A DNA stretch of 64,000 nucleotides from Prolixibacter sp. SD074 (GTDB lineage Bacteria; Bacteroidota; Bacteroidia; Bacteroidales; Prolixibacteraceae). The stretch covers positions 239,001 to 303,000 of the forward strand of contig NZ_BLAW01000001.1 in the NCBI RefSeq assembly GCF_009617895.1. Direction: 5' to 3'. A model generated the notes under the pieces. The model saw nothing but the letters and a program-made list of their open reading frames with translations, did not search any database and was not told the origin of the DNA. Both the position numbers and the translations under genes were made by a program. Below are positions 34,371-44,883 of the stretch, in pieces. Positions within the stretch are counted from its first letter, which is position 1; each line of letters starts with the position of its first letter.

Positions 34371-35825
34371 ATGAAAATTTTCAAAACTATTCTCGCTACA
34401 TATGCCTTGGTTTTATTTTTAACCTCGGCGTGTAGTGAGACTACATCGGATAATGATCCGGATAATCCAAATCCTCCGGTGGAGGGGATAAACACACCCG
34501 AAGAAAATCTACAGCGAGCGATGGAGCTAACAGACAACGCCATTGAAGCCCATTTCACGGGGGCGGGAATGGCTATGGCCAGGTATTATAACCCTTACAC
34601 TAAGGTTCGTTCCGAAGAGAAAGGAAGTGTCTGGATGTACACCAGTGCAATTGAGGCCGTTAATGCGATCCTCCATGGACTCGAAGCTCAAAAGGAAAAC
34701 GGCGATGCAACGCTTTATAACGACAACTTTGACCATTACTCGGAATTGTTGCAGCAACTGTATGAAAACGCGGATTATTATCTCGGAACTTTTGAGTTGA
34801 CATCTTATACCCAAACCAGGGAATGGTCGGTGTATGGTGTTAATCGTAATAACGCAAAAGGTTCTGCAGATGTGGGCGGGATTCAAAACGTTTACGACGA
34901 CCAAATGTGGCTGATCCGTGAGTTAATTGAAGCCTACAAAAATACGGATAATGAGGAGTATTTGAAGAAAGCCGAATACCTGACCGAATATGTTCTGGAC
35001 GGATGGGATTGTACCCTTGATGCCAACGGAAACGAAATTGGCGGTATTACCTGGGGGCCTGGTTACGTAACCAAACACTCGTGTAGCAACGGGCCAATGG
35101 TCAGCCCCCTGGTGTGGTTGTCTGAATTATATAAAAATAAGGCAGATGTGACTACTTCCCATTACATTGACTCTTCTGATAAAGTGACCCGCAAAACCAG
35201 GCAGATTAATAAAAGTGAGTATTACCTGGACTTTGCAAAGAAAATCTATGCCTGGCAGAAGAAATATTTACTACGGTCGGACGGGGTCTACAACGATATG
35301 ATGGGAGGGTGTTCTCCCGGCAGTCCTGAAACCGAGATGGTGAACGGGACGGTATACCGTAAGGGTATTTCTTGCCGCGATCAGGTTGGACCAGCTATCA
35401 GCTACAACAGCGGAACAATGCTTTCGGGAGCTGCAGACTTGTACCGGGTTACCGGAGATGACCAGTATTTGACTGACGGAAGAAGACTGGCAGATGCAAG
35501 CTTTAGTTACTTCGCTAAACCCGGACAAACCGTATCCGGCTACTACACCTATGATATTAGCGGCTTTAACGACTGGTTCAACGGCGTGCTGATGCGGGGG
35601 TATGTTGCCCTTTTTCCAGCGTATGGCAATGTTGCAAATTACATTGATAGTTTCCAGAAAAATCTCGACTATGGGTATGAAAACTTCCTTTACAACGGGT
35701 TCCTTCCCACAAACTTGTTGGTAGGCTGGAGTTACGATAATAACAAAAACAACACTGAAGCCATGTTCAATTTTGCTTTTTCTGCTGAATATGCGGTACT
35801 ATCCCGATATGAACTGGAGAAATAA
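34371..35825 (+). CDS. GH76 alpha-1,6-mannanase-like lipoprotein
   Basis: Glycoside hydrolase of 484 aa, lipoprotein Cys21 (LTSACSET) followed by an acidic Pro-rich linker typical of surface lipoproteins. The (alpha/alpha)6 barrel carries the GH76 catalytic Asp pair in NVYDDQMWL (Asp176, Asp177). SYNSGTMLSGAADLYRVTGDDQYL is another family motif, and the barrel ends near 480. GH76 enzymes are endo-acting on the alpha-1,6-mannan backbone of fungal and bacterial mannans. Together with the GH38 at 47529 it is the main reason for calling this a mannan locus. It lies 23 bp before SusC. Confidence 0.9.
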   Translation: MKIFKTILATYALVLFLTSACSETTSDNDPDNPNPPVEGINTPEENLQRAMELTDNAIEAHFTGAGMAMARYYNPYTKVRSEEKGSVWMYTSAIEAVNAILHGLEAQKENGDATLYNDNFDHYSELLQQLYENADYYLGTFELTSYTQTREWSVYGVNRNNAKGSADVGGIQNVYDDQMWLIRELIEAYKNTDNEEYLKKAEYLTEYVLDGWDCTLDANGNEIGGITWGPGYVTKHSCSNGPMVSPLVWLSELYKNKADVTTSHYIDSSDKVTRKTRQINKSEYYLDFAKKIYAWQKKYLLRSDGVYNDMMGGCSPGSPETEMVNGTVYRKGISCRDQVGPAISYNSGTMLSGAADLYRVTGDDQYLTDGRRLADASFSYFAKPGQTVSGYYTYDISGFNDWFNGVLMRGYVALFPAYGNVANYIDSFQKNLDYGYENFLYNGFLPTNLLVGWSYDNNKNNTEAMFNFAFSAEYAVLSRYELEK

Positions 35826-35848
35826 CACTAAACAAATTTAATATACTT

Positions 35849-38800
35849 ATGACTGAAAATCGATACATAAAAGTTGCGCAATTTTTACGTCTGATCGTAT
35901 TTGTCATGATTTTTATGCCTTTGGCATCATGGGCGCAGAATACCACGATATCGGGTATTGTTACCGACAGCAAAAGCGAGCCGATTATAGGTGCAACTGT
36001 GGCGGTTAAAAATACCACGATAGGAACTATTACCGATTCTAACGGAAAGTATACCATTGAAGCACCTCAAAATGCTACGTTGGTATACCGGTTTCTTGGC
36101 TTTATCACAAAAGAAGAAAGCGCTGACGGACGCTCCACTATCAACGTGACATTGCAGATGGATAAAAGAAACCTTGATGAAGTCGTTGTGGTTGGATATG
36201 GTACGCAAAGAAAAGTTACACTAACAGGAGCTGTGGCCAGTGTAAAAGGGGGAGATTTGCGTAAAACCAAAAATGAAAACCCGGAGAACATGTTGACTGG
36301 GAGGATTGCCGGGGTACGTGTTTGGCAAAAAAGCGCCGAGCCCGGTGCCTATAACAGCAACTTCGACATTCGTGGTTTAGGGGCCCCGCTGGTGGTTATC
36401 GACGGTGTTCCCCGCACAGTCGGTGAGTTTCAACGTTTGAACCCCAATGATATTGAAGACGTATCTGTTTTGAAAGATGCATCGGCAGCTATCTACGGTG
36501 TGCGAGCGGGTAATGGTGTTGTGCTTGTAACGACCAAGAAAGGTTCAAAAGGAGGAAAAGTGAAAGTATCTTATAATGGTTCTTACACCTTGCAGGAACC
36601 TTCGGGAATGCCGGTACTTGCAAATCCCTTCCAAACCATGACGCTTTACAACGAGAGGTCGATGAATAATATCAACGGGGGAACCATTATTTATACCGAA
36701 CAGGATTTTGAAGATTTCCGCAATGGAACCCGTCGAGCGGCAGACTGGACCTCTTTGCTGTTTTCTGACTTTTCGCCGCAAACGCAACACGACGTAAGTA
36801 TTAACGGAGGTACGGAAAAAACACAGTACTATGTTAGTATCGGGTACATGGATCAGGACGGTTTCTTTAAGTCAGGAGACCTGAATTATCATAAAATGAA
36901 TTTACGTTCAAATATCAGTACGGAGATCTTAAAAGGGTTGAAGTTTGACCTGAACCTGAGCGGTATTGCTGACGAACGTAACAATCCTTATACCAGCGCA
37001 GTTGATATTATTCGCAATTACTGGAGGCAGGGTGTATTGTTCCCGGCTTACGCTGACCCGGAACAGACGATGCTTAGCTACGAAGGGCTAGACCTGGAGG
37101 AGAATACAGTTGCCGAAATGACTTCAGATATTTCAGGATACCGTAAATACGCTCAAAAATATTTCCAGTCATCGGCAGCGCTGAACTTCGACTTTGGTAC
37201 CTTGTCGAATGCGTTGAAAGGATTGTCGGCCAAAGCCTTGTTTAGTTACGACTACCGCATGGACGACAATACTATTTTCCGTAAAGAATATTATCAATAT
37301 GCATATAACAAATTAACTGATTCGTACGATGCAAAGTTGTACAATCCGAGTTCTCCCAACCAACTGAGACGCGAATTCTACAGCAAACAGCAAACGCTGG
37401 GACAATTTATCCTTAACTATAAACGTACTTTCAACGAAGTTCACAAGCTGAGCGGACTTGTCGGCTGGGAAACTCAAAAGCGCACTGGCGATAACTATTA
37501 TGCACAACGCGACCTGGCTTTCGGAATGGAATATCTTTTCGCAGGTATCGACGAAAATCAGCTTGGGGGCATGCAAAGTGGTTCAAATGATATTTATGAG
37601 CTTTCCAATTCAGCTTTGATAGGGCGTTTGAACTATACCTTTGCAGACCGTTACATTGTTGAGGGACAATTCCGTTATGATGGTTCATCAAAATTTGCCC
37701 CGGGACACCAGTGGGGTTTTTTCCCTTCAGCATCTGTCGGCTGGCGTGTGTCGGAAGAGCCCTTCTTTAAATCGGTTTCACAACTTGAATTTGTTAATCA
37801 GTTGAAGCTGCGCGGTAGCTACGGAGTGCTGGGGGACGATGGAAGTGCAGAATACGGCTGGGTAAATGGCTATACCTATCCGGCTACCAGTGGTAACGCG
37901 GCAAAAGGGTATTATAACCAATATGCGCCAGGCTATATTTTCGGGAACCAGTTTGTTTATGGGGTGTCGCGATTGCCGATCCCTAATGAGTCCTATAGCT
38001 GGCTAACTTCGCATACATTGGATATCGGTGTTGACTTTGAAGGGTGGGACGGACTGTTTGGATTCTCATTCGACTACTTCGATCGTCACCGGAAAGGGAT
38101 TTTTGCTCGTCGTGGCGCCGATTTGCCGACTGTTGTAGGTGCTACTGCCCCAATTGAGAATTTGGATAGCGACCGTCATTTTGGTATGGATCTGGAATTG
38201 ACTCACCGAAATAAGATAGGCCATTTTGCTTACAGCGTAAAAGCGATTGCTACAGTTACCCGTCAAAAACATGAAATTGCTTCGGGACAGGGGCCTTATG
38301 CAAATTCTTATGACGAATGGCGCCACGATAACCTGACAAACCGTTATCAAGGCGTGCAATTCGGTTATGAATCGGCAGGACGTTTTGAAAACTGGAAAGA
38401 TATTTGGTCATACGGCCTTTATAAAGAAAGAGATGTTTTGCCAGGTGATTACAAATACCTTGATTGGAACGGTGATGGTGAGATTAACGGATTGGATGAA
38501 CATCCGTTCGCCTTCGATCAAACACCATGGATGAACTTTAGTTTGAGCTATGAGTGTTCATACAAAAACTTTGATATGAACTTTCTCCTGCAAGGGTCGG
38601 CACTTGGTTCCATGGAATATAAAGAACCATTGTATTCCATTTGGGGAAGCAATGGCGGCGGTACCCTGGTACAATACCTGGATCGTTGGCATCCGGTTGA
38701 TCCGATGGCAGACCCTTACGCCCCTGAAACAAAATGGACAACCGGGTATTATGGCTTCACCGGACACTATCCAATTGGTAATTCGGAATTCAACCGGGTG

Positions 38801-39019
38801 AGTACAGCGTACTTGCGCTTGAAGAGTATTGAATTTGGCTATACCCTTCCCAGGGTGAATGCATTATCGTCGATGAATATGCGCGTATTTGTCAATGCTT
38901 ACAACCTGTTTACCATAACAGGGGTGAAGTTTGTCGATCCTGAACATCCGGACAGCGACCTTGGACGGATGTACCCGCTGAGTAAGACGTATACCATGGG
39001 GGTGTCTGTGTCATTTTAA
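35849..39019 (+). CDS. SusC/RagA TonB-dependent outer-membrane transporter, no STN domain
   Basis: Outer-membrane importer of 1056 aa. The signal peptide ends near residue 30 (ASWAQNTT) and leads straight into the carboxypeptidase-like domain (about 33-105, SGIVTDSKSEPIIGATV). Then come LDEVVVVGYG, the plug (about 118-235, with SVLKDASAAIYGVRAGNGVVLVTT) and a barrel ending in VSVSF. There is no STN domain, in contrast to the other two SusC proteins here, and there is no sigma/FecR pair beside it. That agrees with control by the SARP-type regulator at 29749 instead. SusD follows directly. Confidence 0.96.
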   Translation: MTENRYIKVAQFLRLIVFVMIFMPLASWAQNTTISGIVTDSKSEPIIGATVAVKNTTIGTITDSNGKYTIEAPQNATLVYRFLGFITKEESADGRSTINVTLQMDKRNLDEVVVVGYGTQRKVTLTGAVASVKGGDLRKTKNENPENMLTGRIAGVRVWQKSAEPGAYNSNFDIRGLGAPLVVIDGVPRTVGEFQRLNPNDIEDVSVLKDASAAIYGVRAGNGVVLVTTKKGSKGGKVKVSYNGSYTLQEPSGMPVLANPFQTMTLYNERSMNNINGGTIIYTEQDFEDFRNGTRRAADWTSLLFSDFSPQTQHDVSINGGTEKTQYYVSIGYMDQDGFFKSGDLNYHKMNLRSNISTEILKGLKFDLNLSGIADERNNPYTSAVDIIRNYWRQGVLFPAYADPEQTMLSYEGLDLEENTVAEMTSDISGYRKYAQKYFQSSAALNFDFGTLSNALKGLSAKALFSYDYRMDDNTIFRKEYYQYAYNKLTDSYDAKLYNPSSPNQLRREFYSKQQTLGQFILNYKRTFNEVHKLSGLVGWETQKRTGDNYYAQRDLAFGMEYLFAGIDENQLGGMQSGSNDIYELSNSALIGRLNYTFADRYIVEGQFRYDGSSKFAPGHQWGFFPSASVGWRVSEEPFFKSVSQLEFVNQLKLRGSYGVLGDDGSAEYGWVNGYTYPATSGNAAKGYYNQYAPGYIFGNQFVYGVSRLPIPNESYSWLTSHTLDIGVDFEGWDGLFGFSFDYFDRHRKGIFARRGADLPTVVGATAPIENLDSDRHFGMDLELTHRNKIGHFAYSVKAIATVTRQKHEIASGQGPYANSYDEWRHDNLTNRYQGVQFGYESAGRFENWKDIWSYGLYKERDVLPGDYKYLDWNGDGEINGLDEHPFAFDQTPWMNFSLSYECSYKNFDMNFLLQGSALGSMEYKEPLYSIWGSNGGGTLVQYLDRWHPVDPMADPYAPETKWTTGYYGFTGHYPIGNSEFNRVSTAYLRLKSIEFGYTLPRVNALSSMNMRVFVNAYNLFTITGVKFVDPEHPDSDLGRMYPLSKTYTMGVSVSF

Positions 39020-39061
39020 TAATTGAATTCAAAACTTATGAATTATAAATCAGATTATAAT

Positions 39062-41119
39062 ATGAAAAGGATATTAATATTATCACTGATCGCCTTGATA
39101 TTCTCCTCTGCTTGCACGAAGTTGGATATTGCACCCAAAAATATCGTTAGCGACAATGATCTCCTGACAAATGAATCTGGTATGGAGATTTATTTGGCAC
39201 GGATGTACAGCCATATGCCCTTTGAGGATTTTAAGTACATGGCTCAGTGGGGGATCAATTTTAACTCGTGGTTAGGGGCAATAGGGATTTCCGGAACAGG
39301 GGAAGCGTTGAACCGGGACGGAATTTGTACCGCCTTTACCGGAGAGAACACTCCCTATTGGGGGCAGGCCTTCACCTTATTGCGAGATGCCAACTATCTG
39401 ATTGAGACTTTACCAGATTACAAAAGTTCCTACCCGGAAGTGATGTACAACCATTATTTGGGTGAAGCATATTTTGTACGGGCTACCGTGTTTTATGCAA
39501 TGGCAAGACGTTTTGGAGGAGTACCGCTGGTCACCCATGTAATCCCTTATCTTGCAGAACAGGACAAATTGGAAGTACCACGCTCCTCGGAAGAAGAAAC
39601 CTGGGACCAGGTTCTTGCCGACTTCGATCAGTCAGTTGCTTTGTTGCAGCCAAACAGCCCCAAGACCGGATATGCAAACAAATATGTTGCGTTGTCTTTC
39701 AAATCGGAAGCAATGTTGTACGCCGGTAGTGTTGCCAAATACAACGAAACTGTAGCAGGCCGTTTAACCGGGTTTGGACAGAAAACAGGCGTTCGCGTAA
39801 TTGGTTTTGCAGAAGATTCCTGGCAAGCTGCTTCGAAAAAATATTTCAGGGAGGCCTATCTGGCTGCTCAGGAAGTGATAAAAAGTGGAAAATATGCTCT
39901 TTACATGAAAAAGTGGGCAGCCAACGATCCGGAGGCACAATATCAAAACATGGTCGACATGTTCAGCGATGAGGACAGCCCTGAAAATATCTATGTAAAA
40001 GAATACACTTACCCCACAATGACTCACGGGTTCGACGCGTACAGTGCCCCTTTTATCTTTAAAGCGCCTTTGGCATCAGGAACTTGTCCAACGCTTGATC
40101 TTATGGAATTGTATGACGGTTTCGATCGTTATAGTGATGGAACAATCCGGGTAACAGACGGGACATCGAACACGGATGGTGACTACCTGATGTATGATTC
40201 GCCGTTGGATTTTTTTAAAGATGCTGAGCCGCGTCTACGTGCTTATGTGATTTTTCCGGGTGACATGTTTAAAGGTAAGAAAATTGAAATTCGTGCCGGA
40301 ATATATACGGGGTCCGAGCCAATTAAGCCTTTATTTAACGATTACTCTTACCAGGCAGCTGAAACACGCTATCAGAATCTGGATGCCTATAAGGGAGACC
40401 CAAAAACGTTGTACCTAAGTCCAAGGGAAGGTAACGGTCAGGAGATTGTTGATTACAATGGTGCCGAAATGACCGCTGCCGGGGCCAATGGCCCTTTCTA
40501 TAACAACGGCGAAGGTTGCCTTACCGGATTGTATGACCGTAAGTGGCTGAATCCCGATCCTTCTTTCGAAGCTGGTGAAGGAAAATCCGATCAACATTTC
40601 ATCCTGATGCGTTATGCCGAAGTATTGTTGAATGCTGCTGAGGCTGCGGTAGAGCTTTCGTTGGGCGGAGAATCTTCACCTGATGGAGATGACTTGATGC
40701 AGGTAGCTACTGATGCAGTTAACAGTATCCGTGAAAGAGCCGGGGCCAGTTTGCTTAACGGTAGTATCACTCCTGACGTAGCCGGGCGTAACATCGTTCG
40801 TAAAGAACGTCGTAAAGAATTGGCTTTAGAGCATAAGACCAAATGGGACCTGCGTCGCTGGCGGGTTGAACACTACGAAGGACGTGATGGCTTCTGGGGC
40901 GAAAAGAGGGACAAGAATCTGTTCAGTAACAATGCCCGGTATCGGTTCCGCGGATTGTATCCGTTTTTCTCCACCGAAAGTGGAAAATACTTCTTCGATG
41001 CCCATTTTCAATGGGTAAGCCTGAAAACGTTCGAGTATAATATTGTTGACTACTATTTTGCGATTCCGGGTGGAGAGGTAGCAAAAAGTCCGGTAATCGA
41101 TCAGCAACCGAATAGATAA
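39062..41119 (+). CDS. SusD/RagB-family outer-membrane lipoprotein
   Basis: Glycan-binding lipoprotein of 685 aa. I start it at ATG 39062, which gives the lipoprotein signal LILSLIALIFSSACTK; the frame is open upstream to a TTG at 39023 without a better signal. SusD features are YLGEAYFVRATVFYAMARRFGGVPLVTH, LMRYAEVLLNAAEAAVELSLGG and RKERRKELALEHKTKWDLRRWR near the C-terminus. It pairs with the SusC just upstream; its stop codon overlaps the start region of the DUF3823 frame. It presumably binds mannan oligosaccharides. Confidence 0.95.
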   Translation: MKRILILSLIALIFSSACTKLDIAPKNIVSDNDLLTNESGMEIYLARMYSHMPFEDFKYMAQWGINFNSWLGAIGISGTGEALNRDGICTAFTGENTPYWGQAFTLLRDANYLIETLPDYKSSYPEVMYNHYLGEAYFVRATVFYAMARRFGGVPLVTHVIPYLAEQDKLEVPRSSEEETWDQVLADFDQSVALLQPNSPKTGYANKYVALSFKSEAMLYAGSVAKYNETVAGRLTGFGQKTGVRVIGFAEDSWQAASKKYFREAYLAAQEVIKSGKYALYMKKWAANDPEAQYQNMVDMFSDEDSPENIYVKEYTYPTMTHGFDAYSAPFIFKAPLASGTCPTLDLMELYDGFDRYSDGTIRVTDGTSNTDGDYLMYDSPLDFFKDAEPRLRAYVIFPGDMFKGKKIEIRAGIYTGSEPIKPLFNDYSYQAAETRYQNLDAYKGDPKTLYLSPREGNGQEIVDYNGAEMTAAGANGPFYNNGEGCLTGLYDRKWLNPDPSFEAGEGKSDQHFILMRYAEVLLNAAEAAVELSLGGESSPDGDDLMQVATDAVNSIRERAGASLLNGSITPDVAGRNIVRKERRKELALEHKTKWDLRRWRVEHYEGRDGFWGEKRDKNLFSNNARYRFRGLYPFFSTESGKYFFDAHFQWVSLKTFEYNIVDYYFAIPGGEVAKSPVIDQQPNR

Positions 41120-41154
41120 TGAATTTTGCGATTAAATGTAAGACGACACAGGAT

Positions 41155-41970
41155 ATGAAAAAAATAGCATTTTATATATTATCGTTAACGCTGTTTTCGT
41201 TCACTTCATGCAGCATGTTTGAACTGGACAACTATGCAGCACCGTCAGAAACCCTGCAAGGAGAAGTTGTGGATGCGGCTACGGGTGAACCAGTGCTTAC
41301 CGATCAGGGAAGCGAAGGGATCACTGTGCGTTTGACCGAACTTAGTTATGGCGATAATGTGAGCCATAACCCTGATTTTAATTGTATGCCCGACGGGACT
41401 TTCCAAAATACGAAACTGTTTAAAGGGACATACAACGTCAATCTTTTTGGACCTTTTATCCCATTGGTCCGGGAAGACAACCGTGGTGTTCCGTTAGCGG
41501 ATGAAACACAAACGATCAATATTGAAGGCATTACGAAAGTAAAATTCGAAGTTCAACCTTTTCTGAAAGTAGAATGGGTAAGCGAACCGGTTGTAACCAA
41601 TGGTAAAATTACAGCAAAAGTACGTGTTACAAGGGGCGTATCGGAAGAAGATTTTCGTTCCAAAATCGAACCAATGGGCAGTTATAGCAATAGCTTCCTG
41701 AATGTGACCGATATTCAATTGTTTGTTAGCTATTCTTCGTCGGTCGGGTACCGTGCCCGCGACGATCGATGGTCAAGTAAGATTGAATATTCCGGTTCGG
41801 AGTTTAACTCGCTATTGGGTGAAACAATTACCATTGAATCCAACGGGACAATTCCTTCCGGTCGGGTTGTATTTGTTCGTGCTGCTGCACGTATCAACTA
41901 CGATACCCCCAGGGGAAGTGGTACAAGGCGTTGGAACTACAACGCACCTGAGGAAGTTATGATTCCTTAA
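41155..41970 (+). CDS. DUF3823-family lipoprotein
   Basis: Exported protein of 271 aa. The ATG at 41155 gives signal peptide YILSLTLFSFTSCSMF with the lipid Cys; an upstream ATG at 41119 overlaps the susD stop and would add a poor leader. The N-terminal region (ETLQGEVVDAATGEPVLTDQGSEGITVRLTE-type strand pattern) and NTKLFKGTYNVNLFGPFIPL match DUF3823 proteins that follow susCD. Its probable role is surface glycan binding in the SusCD complex. It ends the operon, with a terminator at 41987. Confidence 0.87.
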   Translation: MKKIAFYILSLTLFSFTSCSMFELDNYAAPSETLQGEVVDAATGEPVLTDQGSEGITVRLTELSYGDNVSHNPDFNCMPDGTFQNTKLFKGTYNVNLFGPFIPLVREDNRGVPLADETQTINIEGITKVKFEVQPFLKVEWVSEPVVTNGKITAKVRVTRGVSEEDFRSKIEPMGSYSNSFLNVTDIQLFVSYSSSVGYRARDDRWSSKIEYSGSEFNSLLGETITIESNGTIPSGRVVFVRAAARINYDTPRGSGTRRWNYNAPEEVMIP

Positions 41971-41986
41971 AACAGAAAGGCCAGAG

Positions 41987-42021
41987 GTTTAAAGTCATCT
42001 TTTTAGAAGGTGGCTTTAAAC
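41987..42021 (+). terminator. rho-independent terminator after the mannan susCD operon
   Basis: GTTTAAAGTCATC (41987-41999) pairs with GGTGGCTTTAAAC (42009-42021), a 13-bp stem with two G-T pairs and a 9-nt loop. TTTTATATC follows. Confidence 0.8.
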
Positions 42022-42171
42022 TTTTATATCTTGGTCGATAATCAACCAAAATTTGATATGGAACATCACTTTTCCCCCGCGTTGGCTCAGTTGAGATTGG
42101 TACGAATATTCAGGGAGCCTTACCTCCTTCTTTTTTTCCTTAGGCCATGAACTGTCAAAAAATGATTAACA

Positions 42172-44352
42172 ATGAGAAAGCTACTAGTCATCTGTTTTGT
42201 TGCGCTTACGGGGCAGCTGTTTGCGCAAAGCAATGATCCGGTTAAAACAACTTTTCAGACTTCTCGTGAGTGGATGCCTGCGATTGATGTAAGAGCCGAT
42301 GCTGTTATGGTATATGGCGTTGGGGGAAATCCTTCCGACAGATCGAAAAGGATTCCTTTTGAAGAGCGGGTGCAATCGTGGAGGGATCATGGTTATGTCG
42401 CTCATTTTATGACGGGTATCGCCTGGGGCGAATACCAGGACTATTTTACAGGAGAATGGGACGGGAAAAGGCATCTGGACGAAGGTCAGGTGCAACAAAA
42501 TGGTGATACCATTTGGCACGGCCACATGGTTCCATATATTGTTCCTTCCGAAAACTATTTGAAGTACCTAAAAGAGAAACATGTAAAAAGGGTAATCGAT
42601 GCTGGTGTTAATGCAATTTTCATGGAAGAGCCCGAATTCTGGGCCCGTGCAGGATACAGCGAAGCGTTTAAGCGGGAATGGAAAGCTTTCTATGGATTCG
42701 ACTGGAGGCCACAGGACAAATCCCCGGAAAACACCTACCTGGCAAACAAGTTGAAATATCATTTGTATTACCGCGCGCTGAATGAGGTGTTTACTTATGC
42801 AAAAGAGTATGGGAAAAGTAAAGGAATGGATGTGAAATGTTACGTCCCAACCCATTCGCTGGTGAATTATTCGCAATGGAAAATTGTTAGTCCGGAAGCC
42901 AGTTTGGCTTCTTTGCCTTGTGTGGATGGTTACATCGCACAGGTTTGGACTGGTACTTCGCGCGAACCCAACTACTTTAACGGAAAAGCAAAAGAACGGG
43001 TATTTGAAACAGCTTTTCTGGAATATGGCTCTATGGTATCGATGACCGCTCCCACACATCGCAAGTTGTTTCTTTTAACTGATCCTGTTGAGGATTGGCC
43101 CAGAAACTGGCAGGATTACAAACAGAATTATGAGGCAACATTTACGGCAGAATTGCTGTACCCCACGGTTAATAACTACGAAGTAATGCCTTGGCCGGAA
43201 AGAATATATACCCGTCCTTACCGGTTGGCCGGAAGCGACAAGGAGGTGCTGATCCCGAGGTATTATTCAACACAAATGCAGGTAATGATAAACGCATTAA
43301 ATAAAATGCCTGTTTCAAATCATGCCGTTAGCGGTTCTCAGGGAATCTCTATCCTAATGAGCAATTCACTGATGTTTCAGCAGTTTCCGGAACATGATGG
43401 CTATCGAGATCCCCGTTTTTCCAATTTCTACGGACAAACTTTACCCTTGTTAAAGAGAGGAGTGCCGGTCGGAATATCCCACATGGAAAACCTGTGCTAC
43501 CCGGAAGCACTTAAAAATACCAAGGTGCTAATTATGAGTTACTCTAACATGAAACCAGTGTCTGGGGAAGGCCATGATTATCTGGCCAATTGGGTTCAAA
43601 ATGGAGGTGTGTTAATTTATTGTGGTCGGGATGACGATCCGTATCAATCCGTTGAAGAGTGGTGGAATACGGAGGGGAATAGATACAAAGCGCCGTCTGA
43701 AGATTTGTTCGTAAAAATGGGGCTCAATCCTGATTTGCTTGCTGGTCAATATACTGTGGGAAAAGGGGTGGTGTATGTCATCCGGGAAGACCCTAAAGAA
43801 TTTGTTCTGAAAAAAGGGGGAGATGCGTCATTCATCCATATTGTTAAGGATGCGTACGAAGAGTCTGCTCATGCAGGTAAATTAGTATTTAAAAATAGTT
43901 TTTACCTGGAGCGTGGCCCCTATGATATCATCTTTGTGACGGATGAAGGAGTAGATGCCAGTCCTTTTTCAATTCATGGATCTTTTATCGATTTATATGA
44001 TTCAAAGCTACCGGTTTTAAAAACGAAAACAGTTCAACCTGGCAGGGAGGCCCTTCTATTTGATCTTCGCCGGGTGAAAAGCAAAAGGAATCCACAGGTT
44101 TTAGCTGCAGCTGCGCGGGTTTATGACGAAACGACAAAAGCGGAACAGTACTCATTTGTCGTCAAAAGTCCACTAAAAACAACAAACAGTATGCGGATCC
44201 TTTTACCAAAAAAACCCAGGAAAGTTCAGGTGCAGGATGCCGGAGGAGATGAGCTTCCGGATGTTCGAACTTCATGGGATAATCAATCACACACATACTG
44301 GATGGGATTTGAAAACAGCCCCGATGGTATTATGGTGAAGATAGAATGGTAA
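42172..44352 (+). CDS. exported protein of unassigned family, putative TIM-barrel glycosidase with amidotransferase-like domain
   Basis: Exported protein of 726 aa, signal peptide ending at LFAQSND (17-23). I do not recognise a named family. The first 370 residues look like a TIM barrel of the GH-A/GH42 kind: RVIDAGVNAIFMEEPEFWARAGYSEAF (Glu152, Glu153, Glu155) resembles an acid/base strand, and later strands carry MDVKCYVPTHS and YEVMPWPERIY. Residues 390-560 contain GISILMSNS, TKVLIMSYSNMKPV and NWVQNGGVLIYCGRDDD, like the class I amidotransferase-like trimerisation domain of GH42. The C-terminus is beta-rich. It lies between the mannan operon and a DUF4965 gene, so a role in mannan degradation is plausible but unproved. 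Confidence 0.6.
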   Translation: MRKLLVICFVALTGQLFAQSNDPVKTTFQTSREWMPAIDVRADAVMVYGVGGNPSDRSKRIPFEERVQSWRDHGYVAHFMTGIAWGEYQDYFTGEWDGKRHLDEGQVQQNGDTIWHGHMVPYIVPSENYLKYLKEKHVKRVIDAGVNAIFMEEPEFWARAGYSEAFKREWKAFYGFDWRPQDKSPENTYLANKLKYHLYYRALNEVFTYAKEYGKSKGMDVKCYVPTHSLVNYSQWKIVSPEASLASLPCVDGYIAQVWTGTSREPNYFNGKAKERVFETAFLEYGSMVSMTAPTHRKLFLLTDPVEDWPRNWQDYKQNYEATFTAELLYPTVNNYEVMPWPERIYTRPYRLAGSDKEVLIPRYYSTQMQVMINALNKMPVSNHAVSGSQGISILMSNSLMFQQFPEHDGYRDPRFSNFYGQTLPLLKRGVPVGISHMENLCYPEALKNTKVLIMSYSNMKPVSGEGHDYLANWVQNGGVLIYCGRDDDPYQSVEEWWNTEGNRYKAPSEDLFVKMGLNPDLLAGQYTVGKGVVYVIREDPKEFVLKKGGDASFIHIVKDAYEESAHAGKLVFKNSFYLERGPYDIIFVTDEGVDASPFSIHGSFIDLYDSKLPVLKTKTVQPGREALLFDLRRVKSKRNPQVLAAAARVYDETTKAEQYSFVVKSPLKTTNSMRILLPKKPRKVQVQDAGGDELPDVRTSWDNQSHTYWMGFENSPDGIMVKIEW

Positions 44353-44883
44353 ACTTTATTGTTGAATGTAAAATTCAATAAATACTTTTCATATTAAATG
44401 ATAAAACATAACTTTACGGCTGACACAACATAGCGTCTCTGATATTCGAAATATTTTCCTGATGAATATTAGATTGGGTTTCGCGGGCCCGGAGACGTCA
44501 ACGCTATCGCTTTTAGCAGAAAGACTGAATTTAAAGTCGGAATGTTTGCGCTGGTAAATTCTTTGACTATTGTCGTACACTTGTTGTTCATCCTCTATTG
44601 TTCCCCAAAATAAAATTTGATATCTGACAGACGTGAATCTCCTGCTTCGGCTTGTGAGATTGCCATCTGAATGAGAAATGGGGCCTGGCGCCCGACACAG
44701 TGTCTGAGTGATATCGCGTTCGAATTAACTAAGATTGTCACTCTTCCCGATGAGGAAAAACGTAGGATGCTTAGTCCTTAAGGTATTGCAATAGAGAAGA
44801 ATGAGAAGATGATTTTTCTGAAGATGGCATTGTAGATGTAGAAATGTGAAGAATTAGAGACTTAATAATGTAAACCAAACGAA
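44353..44883. other. gene-free gap of 531 bp
   Basis: No supported gene. Two short frames exist: 27 codons from ATG 44462 (MNIRLGFAGPETSTLSLLAE...) and 38 codons ending LPDEEKRRMLSP before TAA near 44780. Neither has a ribosome site or recognisable family. The sequence may be decayed coding DNA. No strong terminator or promoter was seen. Confidence 0.4.
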
